NCBI RefSeq assembly: GCF_036226605.1
Contig: NZ_CP109000.1
Location: 4,026,501-4,090,500, forward strand
Direction of reading: 5' to 3'
Length of the DNA: 64,000 nucleotides
Source: Streptomyces sp. NBC_00704
GTDB lineage: Bacteria; Actinomycetota; Actinomycetes; Streptomycetales; Streptomycetaceae
Shown: positions 24,342 to 32,177 of the stretch, in pieces
Position numbering within the stretch: the stretch's first letter is position 1
How the letters are laid out: the number at the start of each line of letters is the position of its first letter
Made by a program: the position numbers and the translations under genes
The notes under the pieces: generated by a model
What the model was told of the DNA's origin: nothing
Database searches by the model: none
The model's input: only the letters and a program-made list of their open reading frames with translations

Positions 24342-25124
24342 CCCGCCGCCCGACCGAGCCGCATACCCGAACCGCATACCCAGACCCACTGACCCACCCG
24401 CATGCCCGAGCCGCCGCCGCGCCACGCTCGCCCCTTCCGGGGGCGGGAGGACGGCGGCGGTTCGGGTTCGTCGGGTATGTCGGGTCGCCGGGGTCGTCGA
24501 GCTTCCGTCCGCGGCCAGCATGTGCGCGTATGTGTAGAAGCTTGTCCGGCTGGTCAGCCCATGTCGGTCCGCATCAGTCCATGTCAGTCCGTGTCGGTGC
24601 TGCCCGCGGTCGTCAACGCGGTTGAGCGAAGGGCACGTACGGGCGATTTCCGCGAGACCGCCGTGGTCGCCGCCGATAGCGTGGAGCGCTTGCCCGGAGC
24701 GGCGGCGAACGGCTCGCCGACCCCGTTGTCCTCCGGCTGCGGCGACCCCGGACCTCCACCCGCGAAAGCCGCGAAACGCGCTCCGCAGCCCGCCGAAGAC
24801 GGCTTGCGGCCCGCCGGGAAGCGCCTCCGCGGCATCGCCGGAGCCCCGCGTCCCGGCCGGAACAGACCGCCGCGCCGACCGGCGGAGCCGATCGCGGGGA
24901 CAGTGCGCGGGTCCGGCCACCGTGCGCGTCGGGTGAGTTCCGGCTGACGAAGCCCGGTCCAATCGGGGCGAAAGCCGCGATGAACTGGAGCCTTGCTCCG
25001 ATTCAGCACCCCTGGGTCATCACACGGCACGATCCGCATTCCTATGATGGGCGAACGGCACCGCGGGCCGCTGCGACCAAGCAGCCCGCAGGGTGCAGAT
25101 GCGGCGCGATGGTGGAGGGGTCTG
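24342..25124. other. 783-bp region without a supported gene
   Basis: Frames on both strands are open for 80-180 codons, but they are Arg/Pro/Gly-rich and match no family. A possible hairpin (24411-24460) lies shortly after the LacI gene. Around 24555-24600 the motif (A/G)TGTC(A/G)GTCC is repeated. The promoter of the metallophosphatase gene should lie near the right end. Confidence 0.5.
24411..24460 (+). terminator. Possible hairpin terminator after the LacI gene
   Basis: Outer arms CCGCCGCCG (24411-24419) and CGGCGGCGG (24452-24460) enclose an inner inverted repeat around CGCCCC and GGGGGCG. It lies 70 bp after the stop. Confidence 0.4.
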
Positions 25125-26210
25125 ATGACTCAGGGGGCCGGTCAGGGACCCGAGGTGGAGCGGACGGCGACGTTGCGTGACTTCCGGGTGCCCGCGTACG
25201 TCAACGAGACCGGTCCGTACGCCCACGGCACACAGCCCGGCGATGCGGCGCCGCCCCTCGAGGAGCCCCTTGAGCACCCCGACGGCTACACGCCCACCCA
25301 ACGTGACCTGCCCGTCATCAACCGCCGCGGAGACACCCTCCAGGTCGTGGTGGACCCGGCGTCCGCGCAGGCTCCGCTGCCCGCGACCGGCCCGGGCCCG
25401 CTCTTCGTCGTCGGCGACGTGCACGGCTACCTCGACGAACTGGTGGCCGCACTGCAGGAGAAGGGCCTGATCGACGACGCCGGAAACTGGTGCGCGGGCA
25501 CCGCCCGGCTGTGGTTCCTCGGAGACTTCACCGACCGCGGGCCCGACGGCATCGGCGTCATCGACCTCGTCATGCGGCTGTCCGCGGAAGCCGCCGCGGC
25601 CGGCGGATACTGCAAGGCGCTCATGGGCAACCACGAACTGCTGCTGCTCGGCGCCAAGCGCTTCGGCGACACCCCGGTCAACTCCGGCGCCGGCACCGCC
25701 ACCTTCCAGGCGGCCTGGCTGCTCAACGGCGGCCAGAAGCACGACATGGACCGTCTCCAGGACCACCACCTGCAGTGGATGGCCCGGCTCGACGCCGTCG
25801 AGGAGGTCGACGGCCACCTGCTCGTCCACTCCGACACCACCGCCTACCTGGACTACGGCGACTCGATCGAGGCGGTCAACGACACCGTCCGCGAGACCAT
25901 CACGCGCAACGACGCGGACGAGGTGTGGGATCTGTTCCGCAAGTTCACCAAGCGCTTCTCCTTCCGCGACGAGGGGGGCGCGGACGCCGTCCGCTCCCTG
26001 CTCGATACGTACGGCGGCACCCGAATCGTTCACGGCCACAGCCCGATTCCCTACCTGCTCGGCGAAGTCGGCTCCGAGGAGGACGAGGACAACGGCGGCC
26101 CGCACGTCGCCGGCCCGCACGTCTACGCCGACGGGCTGGCCATCGCGATGGACGGTGGCGTGACGATGGCCGGAAAGCTGCTGGTCCAGCAACTCCCCCT
26201 GCAGAACTGA
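25125..26210 (+). CDS. Metallophosphoesterase (calcineurin-like)
   Basis: A 361-residue protein with the dimetal phosphatase signature: GDVHGYLDELV near residue 95, GDFTDRGPDG near 135, GNHE near 170 and the C-terminal HGHSP near 305. The N-terminal 80 residues are Pro- and Asp-rich and probably flexible. Bacterial relatives are PPP-type Ser/Thr phosphatases or dinucleoside tetraphosphatases, and the family does not settle which applies here. The ATG at 25125 follows GGAGGGG. Confidence 0.87.
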   Translation: MTQGAGQGPEVERTATLRDFRVPAYVNETGPYAHGTQPGDAAPPLEEPLEHPDGYTPTQRDLPVINRRGDTLQVVVDPASAQAPLPATGPGPLFVVGDVHGYLDELVAALQEKGLIDDAGNWCAGTARLWFLGDFTDRGPDGIGVIDLVMRLSAEAAAAGGYCKALMGNHELLLLGAKRFGDTPVNSGAGTATFQAAWLLNGGQKHDMDRLQDHHLQWMARLDAVEEVDGHLLVHSDTTAYLDYGDSIEAVNDTVRETITRNDADEVWDLFRKFTKRFSFRDEGGADAVRSLLDTYGGTRIVHGHSPIPYLLGEVGSEEDEDNGGPHVAGPHVYADGLAIAMDGGVTMAGKLLVQQLPLQN

Positions 26211-26540
26211 ACATTCGGGGCCTGCCCGAGTCTTCCAGAAGGGCTCCCGAAGCCTCCCTACGGCCGTCCGGAGTATCACCGGAGCCTCCGGAACTTTTCC
26301 TTCCCCGGCGCTTCGCGCGCCTTCCCGTGGCACCCGAACGCCGTTACCGGGGCTGGTCGAGCCCCGCCCCGGGCGGTGCCGGCGAGACCGCAGACCGGGG
26401 GCCAATTTCGGCAAACCCCCTGTCACCGCATGCCGTCGCCGCTCTACCATCGGCTTATCCGTAGCAGGCTCCCCTCCGTTTCTGCCCGACGGCTCGTTGG
26501 CATGCGAGCCCCAAGCCCTACGGAGCATCGGGGGATGCAG
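26211..26540. other. 330-bp gap between metallophosphatase and membrane protein
   Basis: No gene is visible. Several short inverted repeats built on CCGGAG/CTCCGG (26265-26300) may form the phosphatase terminator. The right end should hold the next promoter. Confidence 0.45.
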
Positions 26541-27410
26541 ATGAACAGCGTTCCGCAGCACCTGCACAGCGAGGACCGCCAGGAGTACGAGCGGATCCTC
26601 GACGAGGCGCTGCGCTCCGCCCCACACCACCCGGACCTGGCCGCTGTCGGACAGCGGCTCAACTCCGAGCAACTGCGCACCATGGCCCTCAACGCCTCCG
26701 CGCTCATCACGGTGGCCGCGGCGGCCGAGTACCAGCACTACGTGAAGGTCCGCGAGGAACTGCGCCACCCCGCGCCGTCCACCGCGGCCACCGTGCCCGA
26801 ATCAGGCTCCGCCGAAACCGGTGTCGCCACGATGGACCTGGCCAACACCATGGGCGAGGCGACCCACGCCGCCGAAGCCGCCGGAGCGGGCGCCGTGGCC
26901 GCCGTCCTGACTCCCGTACTCGCCGGGACGGCCGCGGTGATCTTCCTGCTCGTCGGTTACACACTCAGAGCACTCGCCCCGGAGCAGGCGTTCGCCCGGA
27001 CCATGATCGCGGCGGGCTGGGCATTCGGAGCCGTGGCCGCCGCGGCGATCCTCGTCGCCACCGTCGCTCTTCTGCTCACCGCACTGCGCAACCGGCCGTC
27101 TCTGGAGGCCGCATCGTACGGCGAACAGAACGAGGAGGTCACCCAGGCCAGGGAAGCCTGGCGTGAAGCCCTGCTGGAACGCGGCATCCTGCCGTTTCTC
27201 CGCGAGGCGCTCGCCAACCCCGGGGTGGCGACCGCCCTGCACACCGAACCCTCCCCTCCCGCTCCCACCGGCCGCCTCCCGAAGATCGGCTACGGTCGCC
27301 CGGGGTTCAGCAGCCCCGACGACGGACGCTCGACCGGCCCCCGGCCGAGCTTCAGCAGCCCTGACTACACCAGCCCCGAGTTCGGCGGCCCGGAACACCA
27401 CCCGGAATAG
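26541..27410 (+). CDS. Two-helix membrane protein of unknown function
   Basis: A 289-residue protein. The first 130 residues are soluble and helical (EDRQEYERILDEALRSAPHH). Two hydrophobic helices follow at about 145-165 (VLAGTAAVIFLLVGYTL) and 180-205. The C-terminal 90 residues are soluble and end in a low-complexity tail with FSSPDD and FSSPDYTSPEFGGPEH repeats. No catalytic motif is visible. It resembles a conserved Streptomyces membrane protein. The ATG at 26541 has GGGGG six to ten bases upstream; an ATG two codons earlier is possible. Confidence 0.72.
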   Translation: MNSVPQHLHSEDRQEYERILDEALRSAPHHPDLAAVGQRLNSEQLRTMALNASALITVAAAAEYQHYVKVREELRHPAPSTAATVPESGSAETGVATMDLANTMGEATHAAEAAGAGAVAAVLTPVLAGTAAVIFLLVGYTLRALAPEQAFARTMIAAGWAFGAVAAAAILVATVALLLTALRNRPSLEAASYGEQNEEVTQAREAWREALLERGILPFLREALANPGVATALHTEPSPPAPTGRLPKIGYGRPGFSSPDDGRSTGPRPSFSSPDYTSPEFGGPEHHPE

Positions 27411-28040
27411 CCGCCCCCGCGCCACTTCGACGCGGGCAGGACTCGGGCAGGGCAGGGTTCGGGACATCGGCGCACCGGACCAAGGAGGCATCCCAGGTAC
27501 GGAGGCTCGGAAGCGCTCCGGTCAGGAAGGGAGCGGGCAGGAAGGGATCGCCAGGAAGGGATCGGGTAGGCAGGTCGGGCAGGGAGGGATCACGAGACAG
27601 GCCATGCGCTGCGCCCACGCCCTGGACCCGGTCGGTTGGGGCGGGGCGGGCCGCGTCGAGGCCCGTAGGGCCCGGTCTGCCTCAAGGGCGGCCGGCCCCG
27701 AAGGGACGGCCCACGGACGACTGCGTCGTGCCGGCGCCTGGGTCTCCCGTTGCGGCGAGCTGCCCTGCCCGGGTTCTTCGACGCGGCTCGACACCAGCCG
27801 GTTACCCAGCGCCCTCCGGCCAGGACAGATGGCCGGACCCCAAAGACCGACCGGCTGCACCGACCGACCGGCCGACCAGACGAATGCACCGGACGCACTA
27901 AACGGACCACACTGAACAGACCGAGCGGAACGTGCCAGGCGGGCCGGGCGTGCCAGGCGGGACGTGCTGGGCGAGCCAGGCGGGCCGGAAGTGCCGCCTG
28001 GCTCGCGGCCAACCGAACCGGCTCAGACCGACCGGGACCC
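27411..28040. repeat. 630-bp repeat-rich intergenic stretch
   Basis: This lies between convergent genes, with no supported ORF. The left part has repeated GGCAGGAAGGGATCG-like units (27530-27600). The right part has repeated GTGCCAGGCGGGCC-like units (27930-28000) that end in CGCCTGGCTCGC, which can fold back on GAGCCAGGCG. Such low-complexity DNA often serves as a bidirectional terminator. I see no mobile element or tRNA. Confidence 0.5.
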
Positions 28041-29570
28041 TCAGAGGATGCCCGCCTGGCTCGCCGCCTTGATCCAGTCGGGGAACTCCGACAGGAGTCG
28101 GTCGTAGAGCTCCTGATCAGGGACGGTGCTGATGTCGTCCACCGCGAAGAACCCCACGTTGTCGACGCGCCGTCCGGGAAGCGTGTCGAACCGCTCCAGC
28201 ACCCCGTAGTTGGACCGCCCGAGCCCCACGAACTGCCAGAAGATGGGTTCCTCGACCGCCGCTCTCAGCTCCCGCTCGATCGCCGCGTCGCGGTACACCC
28301 CGCCGTCGGAGAAGAACAGCACCAGGGTCGGAGCATCCGCCGGATGCGCCCGGACGAAGTCTCTGACCTGCGCGATCGCCTTTTGCTCCTCGTTTTGGAT
28401 ACCGACCGTGCGCATGTCGACCTGCCCCGGTTCCATGCCCTTGCGAGGCTTCTTGGACCGACGGAACAGACTCATCTCACCCACTCGCACATGCAGCCGC
28501 AGCCACTCGGGAAGTTCACCGATCCGCAGGTCGGGCAATCGGGCCGTCTCACTGGCGAACGTCCAGGCCTGCATCTCCCCGTCGTCGTCGAGTTGCGCCG
28601 CCACCGCTGCCATCCGCTCCACGACGTCCGCCACCACGCCCTTGGAATACAGGAACGACATGGACCCTGAGGCGTCGAGAACGAGCAGGATGCGCGCGCT
28701 GATGCCGGCCGCTCCACGCTTGCTCAGACTGACGGCGACCTGCTCCTTCCGCAACGACAGCCGTTTGCGCATGTCGACGGGTAGCCGCTCCTCGCCCTTG
28801 GTCAGACGAGGTCCCGGAGCCGAGCCGGAAGGAGCCTGGCCCGGCCGGTCCGGCGGAGGTGCCGCAGGGGTTCCGACCGAAGACGCATGGCCCGGACCGC
28901 CGTGTGACGGTGGGCCCGCAGGAGCGGGACCCGACTGCCCAGGCCGCACCGACGCAGCGGACGCGGCAGGGGCGACGGGCGGCTTCGACGGGACGGGCGG
29001 GACCGGCGAGGCCGCCGCCACACTCGTCTCCCCCGGCTCCTCGTCGACGGTGATGCCGAAGTCGGTGGCCAGCCCCGCCAGTCCGGAGGCGTAGCCCTGA
29101 CCGATCGCCCGGAACTTCCAGCGCCCCTCGCGCAGGTACAACTCGCCGCCGATGAAGGCCGTCTCCGTATCGGCCTGCATTTCGAAGCGCGCCATCTCGG
29201 ACCGGCCGCCGGTACCGAACAGTCGCAGCGTCAGGCCGGTCACCTGCCCGAAGGCTCCACCGTCGGCGGACGCACACAGCACCACCCGGGTGATCGCGCT
29301 CTCCAGCGAGCGGAAGTCGACCTGGACGGCGTCCGTCACGACTCCGGCCTCGCGACGCTTGCCGAGGTGTCTCACGGCGCCGGACGCGTGGAGCGGCTGG
29401 TTGTAGAAGACGAAGTCCCCGTCGTTCCGGACCCGCCCGCCGTCGGTCAGCAGCAGCGCCGAGACGTCGATGTCCGGCCCACCGGCTCCCTCGGCCCAAC
29501 TGAGTTCGACCCGGACATCCGGTGAGTCGATCGGCAGATTGGCGCCCTTGCTCATGGATCGCGCTGTCAT
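28041..29570 (-). CDS. TerD-domain / von Willebrand A-domain protein
   Basis: A 509-residue protein. Residues 1-180 form a TerD domain (MSKGANLPI at the start, the calcium-binding GPDIDVSALLL, then NQPLHASGAV and FIGGELYLREGRWKFRAIGQGY). Residues of about 190-290 are a Pro/Ala/Gly-rich linker. The C-terminal half is a vWA domain with a MIDAS motif, DASGSMS near residue 300. The TerD-vWA architecture belongs to the tellurite-resistance/stress-response family, whose molecular role is still unclear. No Shine-Dalgarno lies before either candidate ATG (29570, or 29555 at MSKG). The same frame stays open to 29885 with Arg/Val/Glu repeats, which I leave out. Confidence 0.88.
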   Translation of the reverse strand: MTARSMSKGANLPIDSPDVRVELSWAEGAGGPDIDVSALLLTDGGRVRNDGDFVFYNQPLHASGAVRHLGKRREAGVVTDAVQVDFRSLESAITRVVLCASADGGAFGQVTGLTLRLFGTGGRSEMARFEMQADTETAFIGGELYLREGRWKFRAIGQGYASGLAGLATDFGITVDEEPGETSVAAASPVPPVPSKPPVAPAASAASVRPGQSGPAPAGPPSHGGPGHASSVGTPAAPPPDRPGQAPSGSAPGPRLTKGEERLPVDMRKRLSLRKEQVAVSLSKRGAAGISARILLVLDASGSMSFLYSKGVVADVVERMAAVAAQLDDDGEMQAWTFASETARLPDLRIGELPEWLRLHVRVGEMSLFRRSKKPRKGMEPGQVDMRTVGIQNEEQKAIAQVRDFVRAHPADAPTLVLFFSDGGVYRDAAIERELRAAVEEPIFWQFVGLGRSNYGVLERFDTLPGRRVDNVGFFAVDDISTVPDQELYDRLLSEFPDWIKAASQAGIL

Positions 29571-30022
29571 GGGGGCAAGTGTGCCGAGTCGCCGTCTGAC
29601 TTCAACCGACCGGACGACCCCAATCGAACGGAAGACTTCAACCGGCTCGAGGGCTCCAACCGGCTGGACGACTTCAGCCGAACGGACACGACCCCCTCCT
29701 CTCGGATCGCCGCCCGTCCGACGTCCCTCGCGGCGGCGCTTCTCCCCCTCCTCTCGCCGGCCATCCCGACGATCTCCGCGCATTCGGCGGCCTCGGCGCG
29801 CTCGGCGAACTCGGCGAATCGGAACCGCAGTTCCGTCGGCACCCCCCGGCCGGACCCTGCGGCGCCCCTGCGCCCGACCGCCCATCCACCGGCCCCCACC
29901 GGTTCCTCCATCGGTCCCCCGTCCCCGTCACTTCCCGCCGATTCCCGTGAGTTCCCGCCAGTCCCCACCGGCGCCGCCCGGACGGCCAGGCCCGACGGGC
30001 AGCGCCGACGGGGGACGGGCTT
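29571..30022. other. 452-bp gap between thiC 3' end and TerD-vWA gene
   Basis: No supported gene. Imperfect tandem units containing GACTTCAACCG(A/G) recur at 29598-29680, just upstream of the TerD-vWA start. The remainder is high-GC DNA with frames open on both strands. Confidence 0.5.
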
Positions 30023-31924
30023 TCAGTCGGCCAGCGGCAGATACACCCGATTCCCGCTCGCGGCGAACTCCTTCGATTTCTGCAACATCCCCTCGGCGAT
30101 GTCGTCCGCCGAAGCGCCTTCGGTCGCACCACCGCCGAAGCGCTCGTTGATGCTCTGGCTGATCTTCATCGAGCAGAACTTCGGCCCGCACATCGAGCAG
30201 AAATGTGCTGTCTTCGCGGGCTCTGCCGGCAACGTCTCATCGTGGAACTCCCTTGCCGTGTCCGGGTCGAGAGCGAGATTGAACTGGTCTTCCCAGCGGA
30301 ATTCGAAACGCGCGTCGGACAGCGCGTCGTCCCATTCCTGCGCACCGGGATGGCCTTTGGCAAGGTCTGCCGCGTGGGCGGCGATCTTGTAGGTGATGAC
30401 ACCGGTCTTGACGTCGTCCCGGTTGGGCAGCCCCAGGTGTTCCTTGGGGGTGACATAGCAGAGCATGGCCGTGCCCCACCACGCGATCATCGCGGCGCCG
30501 ATGCCTGAGGTGATGTGGTCGTACGCGGGCGCGACGTCCGTCGTCAGCGGGCCGAGCGTATAGAACGGAGCTTCATCACAGATCTCCTGCTGAAGGTCGA
30601 TGTTCTCCTTGATCTTGTGCATCGGGACGTGTCCCGGGCCTTCGATCATCGTCTGTACATGGAAACGCTTGGCGATCGTGTTGAGTTCCCCGAGCGTCCT
30701 CAATTCCGCGAACTGGGCTTCGTCATTGGCGTCGGCGATCGAGCCCGGTCGCAGGCCGTCGCCGAGCGAGTAGGTGACGTCATAGGCGGCGAGGATTTCG
30801 CAGAGTTCCTCGAAGTTCTCGTACAGGAAAGACTCTTTGTGGTGCGCCAGGCACCAGGCCGCCATGATCGAGCCGCCGCGCGACACGATGCCGGTCTTGC
30901 GGTTGGCGGTGAGCGGAACGTACGCGAGACGCACGCCTGCGTGGACGGTCATGTAGTCGACGCCCTGTTCGGCCTGCTCCACGACCGTGTCCCTGTAGAT
31001 CTCCCAGGTCAGCTCCTCGGCGCGCCCGTCGACCTTCTCCAGCGCCTGGTACAGCGGCACGGTGCCGATGGGAACGGGGGAGTTGCGCAGCACCCACTCG
31101 CGGGTGGTGTGGATATTGCGCCCCGTGGACAGGTCCATGACCGTGTCGGCGCCCCACCGGGTAGCCCAGGTCATCTTCTCGACCTCCTCCTCGATGGAGG
31201 ACGTCACGGCCGAGTTTCCGATGTTGGCGTTGACCTTGACCAGGAACCTCTTGCCGATGATCATCGGCTCGATCTCCGGGTGATTGACGTTGGCCGGCAG
31301 CACGGCACGGCCGGCAGCGATCTCCTCACGGACCACCTCGGGAGAAACGTTCTCCCGGATGGCCACGAACTCCATCTCGGGCGTGATCTCCCCCCGCCGC
31401 GCATACGCGAGCTGGGTGACTGCCTTGCCGTCCCGGCTGCGGCGCGGGAGCCGGGGCCGACCGGGGAAGACGGCGTCGAGGTTGCGCAGACCGCCACGCG
31501 GCGAGGTGTGCTTGATGCCGTCGTCCTCGGGGCGGACCGGACGTCCCGCGTACTCCTCGGTGTCTCCACGGGCGATGATCCAGCTCTCACGCAACGGCGA
31601 AAGGCCCCTGCGGACGTCGGTCTCGACGAGTGGATCGGTGTACGGGCCGGAGGTGTCGTAGAGCGTGACCGACTTCCCGTTGGTCAGATGCACCTGACGG
31701 ACCGGCACTCGGAGGTCGGCGCGAGCGCCCTCGACATACCCCTTGTGCCAGCCGATGGACTTCCTGGCCTCCGCGTCGCTCCCGTCGACGGCAGTCGCGC
31801 CGACCACAGGCGCGTCGAGCGGGCTTTCGGTGGGCGCGTTCGCGTCGAGCGGGCTCTTGTCCACCGTGCTCTCGCTGGTCGCGTTCTGCACGGAGGCAGG
31901 CGTGCGTGCGTCCTTCTTGGTCAT
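30023..31924 (-). CDS. thiC: Phosphomethylpyrimidine synthase
   Basis: A 633-residue radical-SAM enzyme that converts aminoimidazole ribotide to hydroxymethylpyrimidine phosphate for thiamine synthesis. The C-terminal 4Fe-4S motif is CSMCGPKFCSM. Conserved segments include NANIGNSAVTSS, SDGLRPGSIADANDEAQF and EGPGHVPMHKI. The N-terminal 60 residues are Ser/Thr/Asp-rich and variable. ATG at 31924. A TPP riboswitch precedes it, so expression should fall when thiamine pyrophosphate is plentiful. Confidence 0.97.
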   Translation of the reverse strand: MTKKDARTPASVQNATSESTVDKSPLDANAPTESPLDAPVVGATAVDGSDAEARKSIGWHKGYVEGARADLRVPVRQVHLTNGKSVTLYDTSGPYTDPLVETDVRRGLSPLRESWIIARGDTEEYAGRPVRPEDDGIKHTSPRGGLRNLDAVFPGRPRLPRRSRDGKAVTQLAYARRGEITPEMEFVAIRENVSPEVVREEIAAGRAVLPANVNHPEIEPMIIGKRFLVKVNANIGNSAVTSSIEEEVEKMTWATRWGADTVMDLSTGRNIHTTREWVLRNSPVPIGTVPLYQALEKVDGRAEELTWEIYRDTVVEQAEQGVDYMTVHAGVRLAYVPLTANRKTGIVSRGGSIMAAWCLAHHKESFLYENFEELCEILAAYDVTYSLGDGLRPGSIADANDEAQFAELRTLGELNTIAKRFHVQTMIEGPGHVPMHKIKENIDLQQEICDEAPFYTLGPLTTDVAPAYDHITSGIGAAMIAWWGTAMLCYVTPKEHLGLPNRDDVKTGVITYKIAAHAADLAKGHPGAQEWDDALSDARFEFRWEDQFNLALDPDTAREFHDETLPAEPAKTAHFCSMCGPKFCSMKISQSINERFGGGATEGASADDIAEGMLQKSKEFAASGNRVYLPLAD

Positions 31925-31997
31925 GAGACCTACTCCCTACGCCGGCATTACCCGGTAACAGGTTCGGCGGTCGACGCAGCGGCTACCGTCCACCGAC

Positions 31998-32011
31998 GTT
32001 TCATGTGAAAC
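31998..32011. promoter_or_regulatory. parS-like site (one mismatch) in TPP riboswitch arm
   Basis: GTTTCATGTGAAAC, one base from consensus. It lies between the two conserved cores of the thiC TPP aptamer. Confidence 0.7.
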
Positions 32012-32030
32012 ATCCCTCGATGTGAGGGAC

Positions 32031-32044
32031 GTTCCACGTGAAAC
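32031..32044. promoter_or_regulatory. parS-like site (one mismatch) in TPP riboswitch arm
   Basis: GTTCCACGTGAAAC, the same variant as at 18959 and 40216. It lies 19 bp from the previous site, still inside the riboswitch arm. Confidence 0.76.
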
Positions 32045-32177
32045 ATCGCGAAGACGGAGGTCAGCGCCCTCTCAGCCCGGTGCTCCGAGCTCCCGCGTGT
32101 GCAAAAGTGCCTCCACGCTAGCGTCAATCCGGGCGCGGTGAACAGAGGGCCCCCCTCGTTCTTGCGATGATCGGTCG

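Larger units (their letters stand above)
31930..32098 (-). ncRNA. TPP riboswitch upstream of thiC, with extended arm
   Basis: On the minus strand the 5' core GCTCGGAGCACCGGGCTGAGAG (32069-32090) contains the THI-box CTGAGA. The 3' core around AACCTGTTACCGGGTAAT and GCCGGCGTAGGGA (31932-31963) follows after 105 bases. It ends only about ten bases before the thiC ATG, so it probably controls ribosome access (GGGAG lies in the 3' strand). Canonical aptamers have a much shorter arm between the cores. Here the arm carries two parS-like palindromes. Confidence 0.88.

Noticed and set aside
24402..24962. Possible genes in the LacI-metallophosphatase gap
   Set aside because: Overlapping frames on both strands, low-complexity composition, no start signals and no recognisable domain.
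27163..27915. Open frames in the repeat-rich gap after the membrane protein
   Set aside because: They are shadows of the gene and of the repeats, with Arg/Pro-rich translations only.
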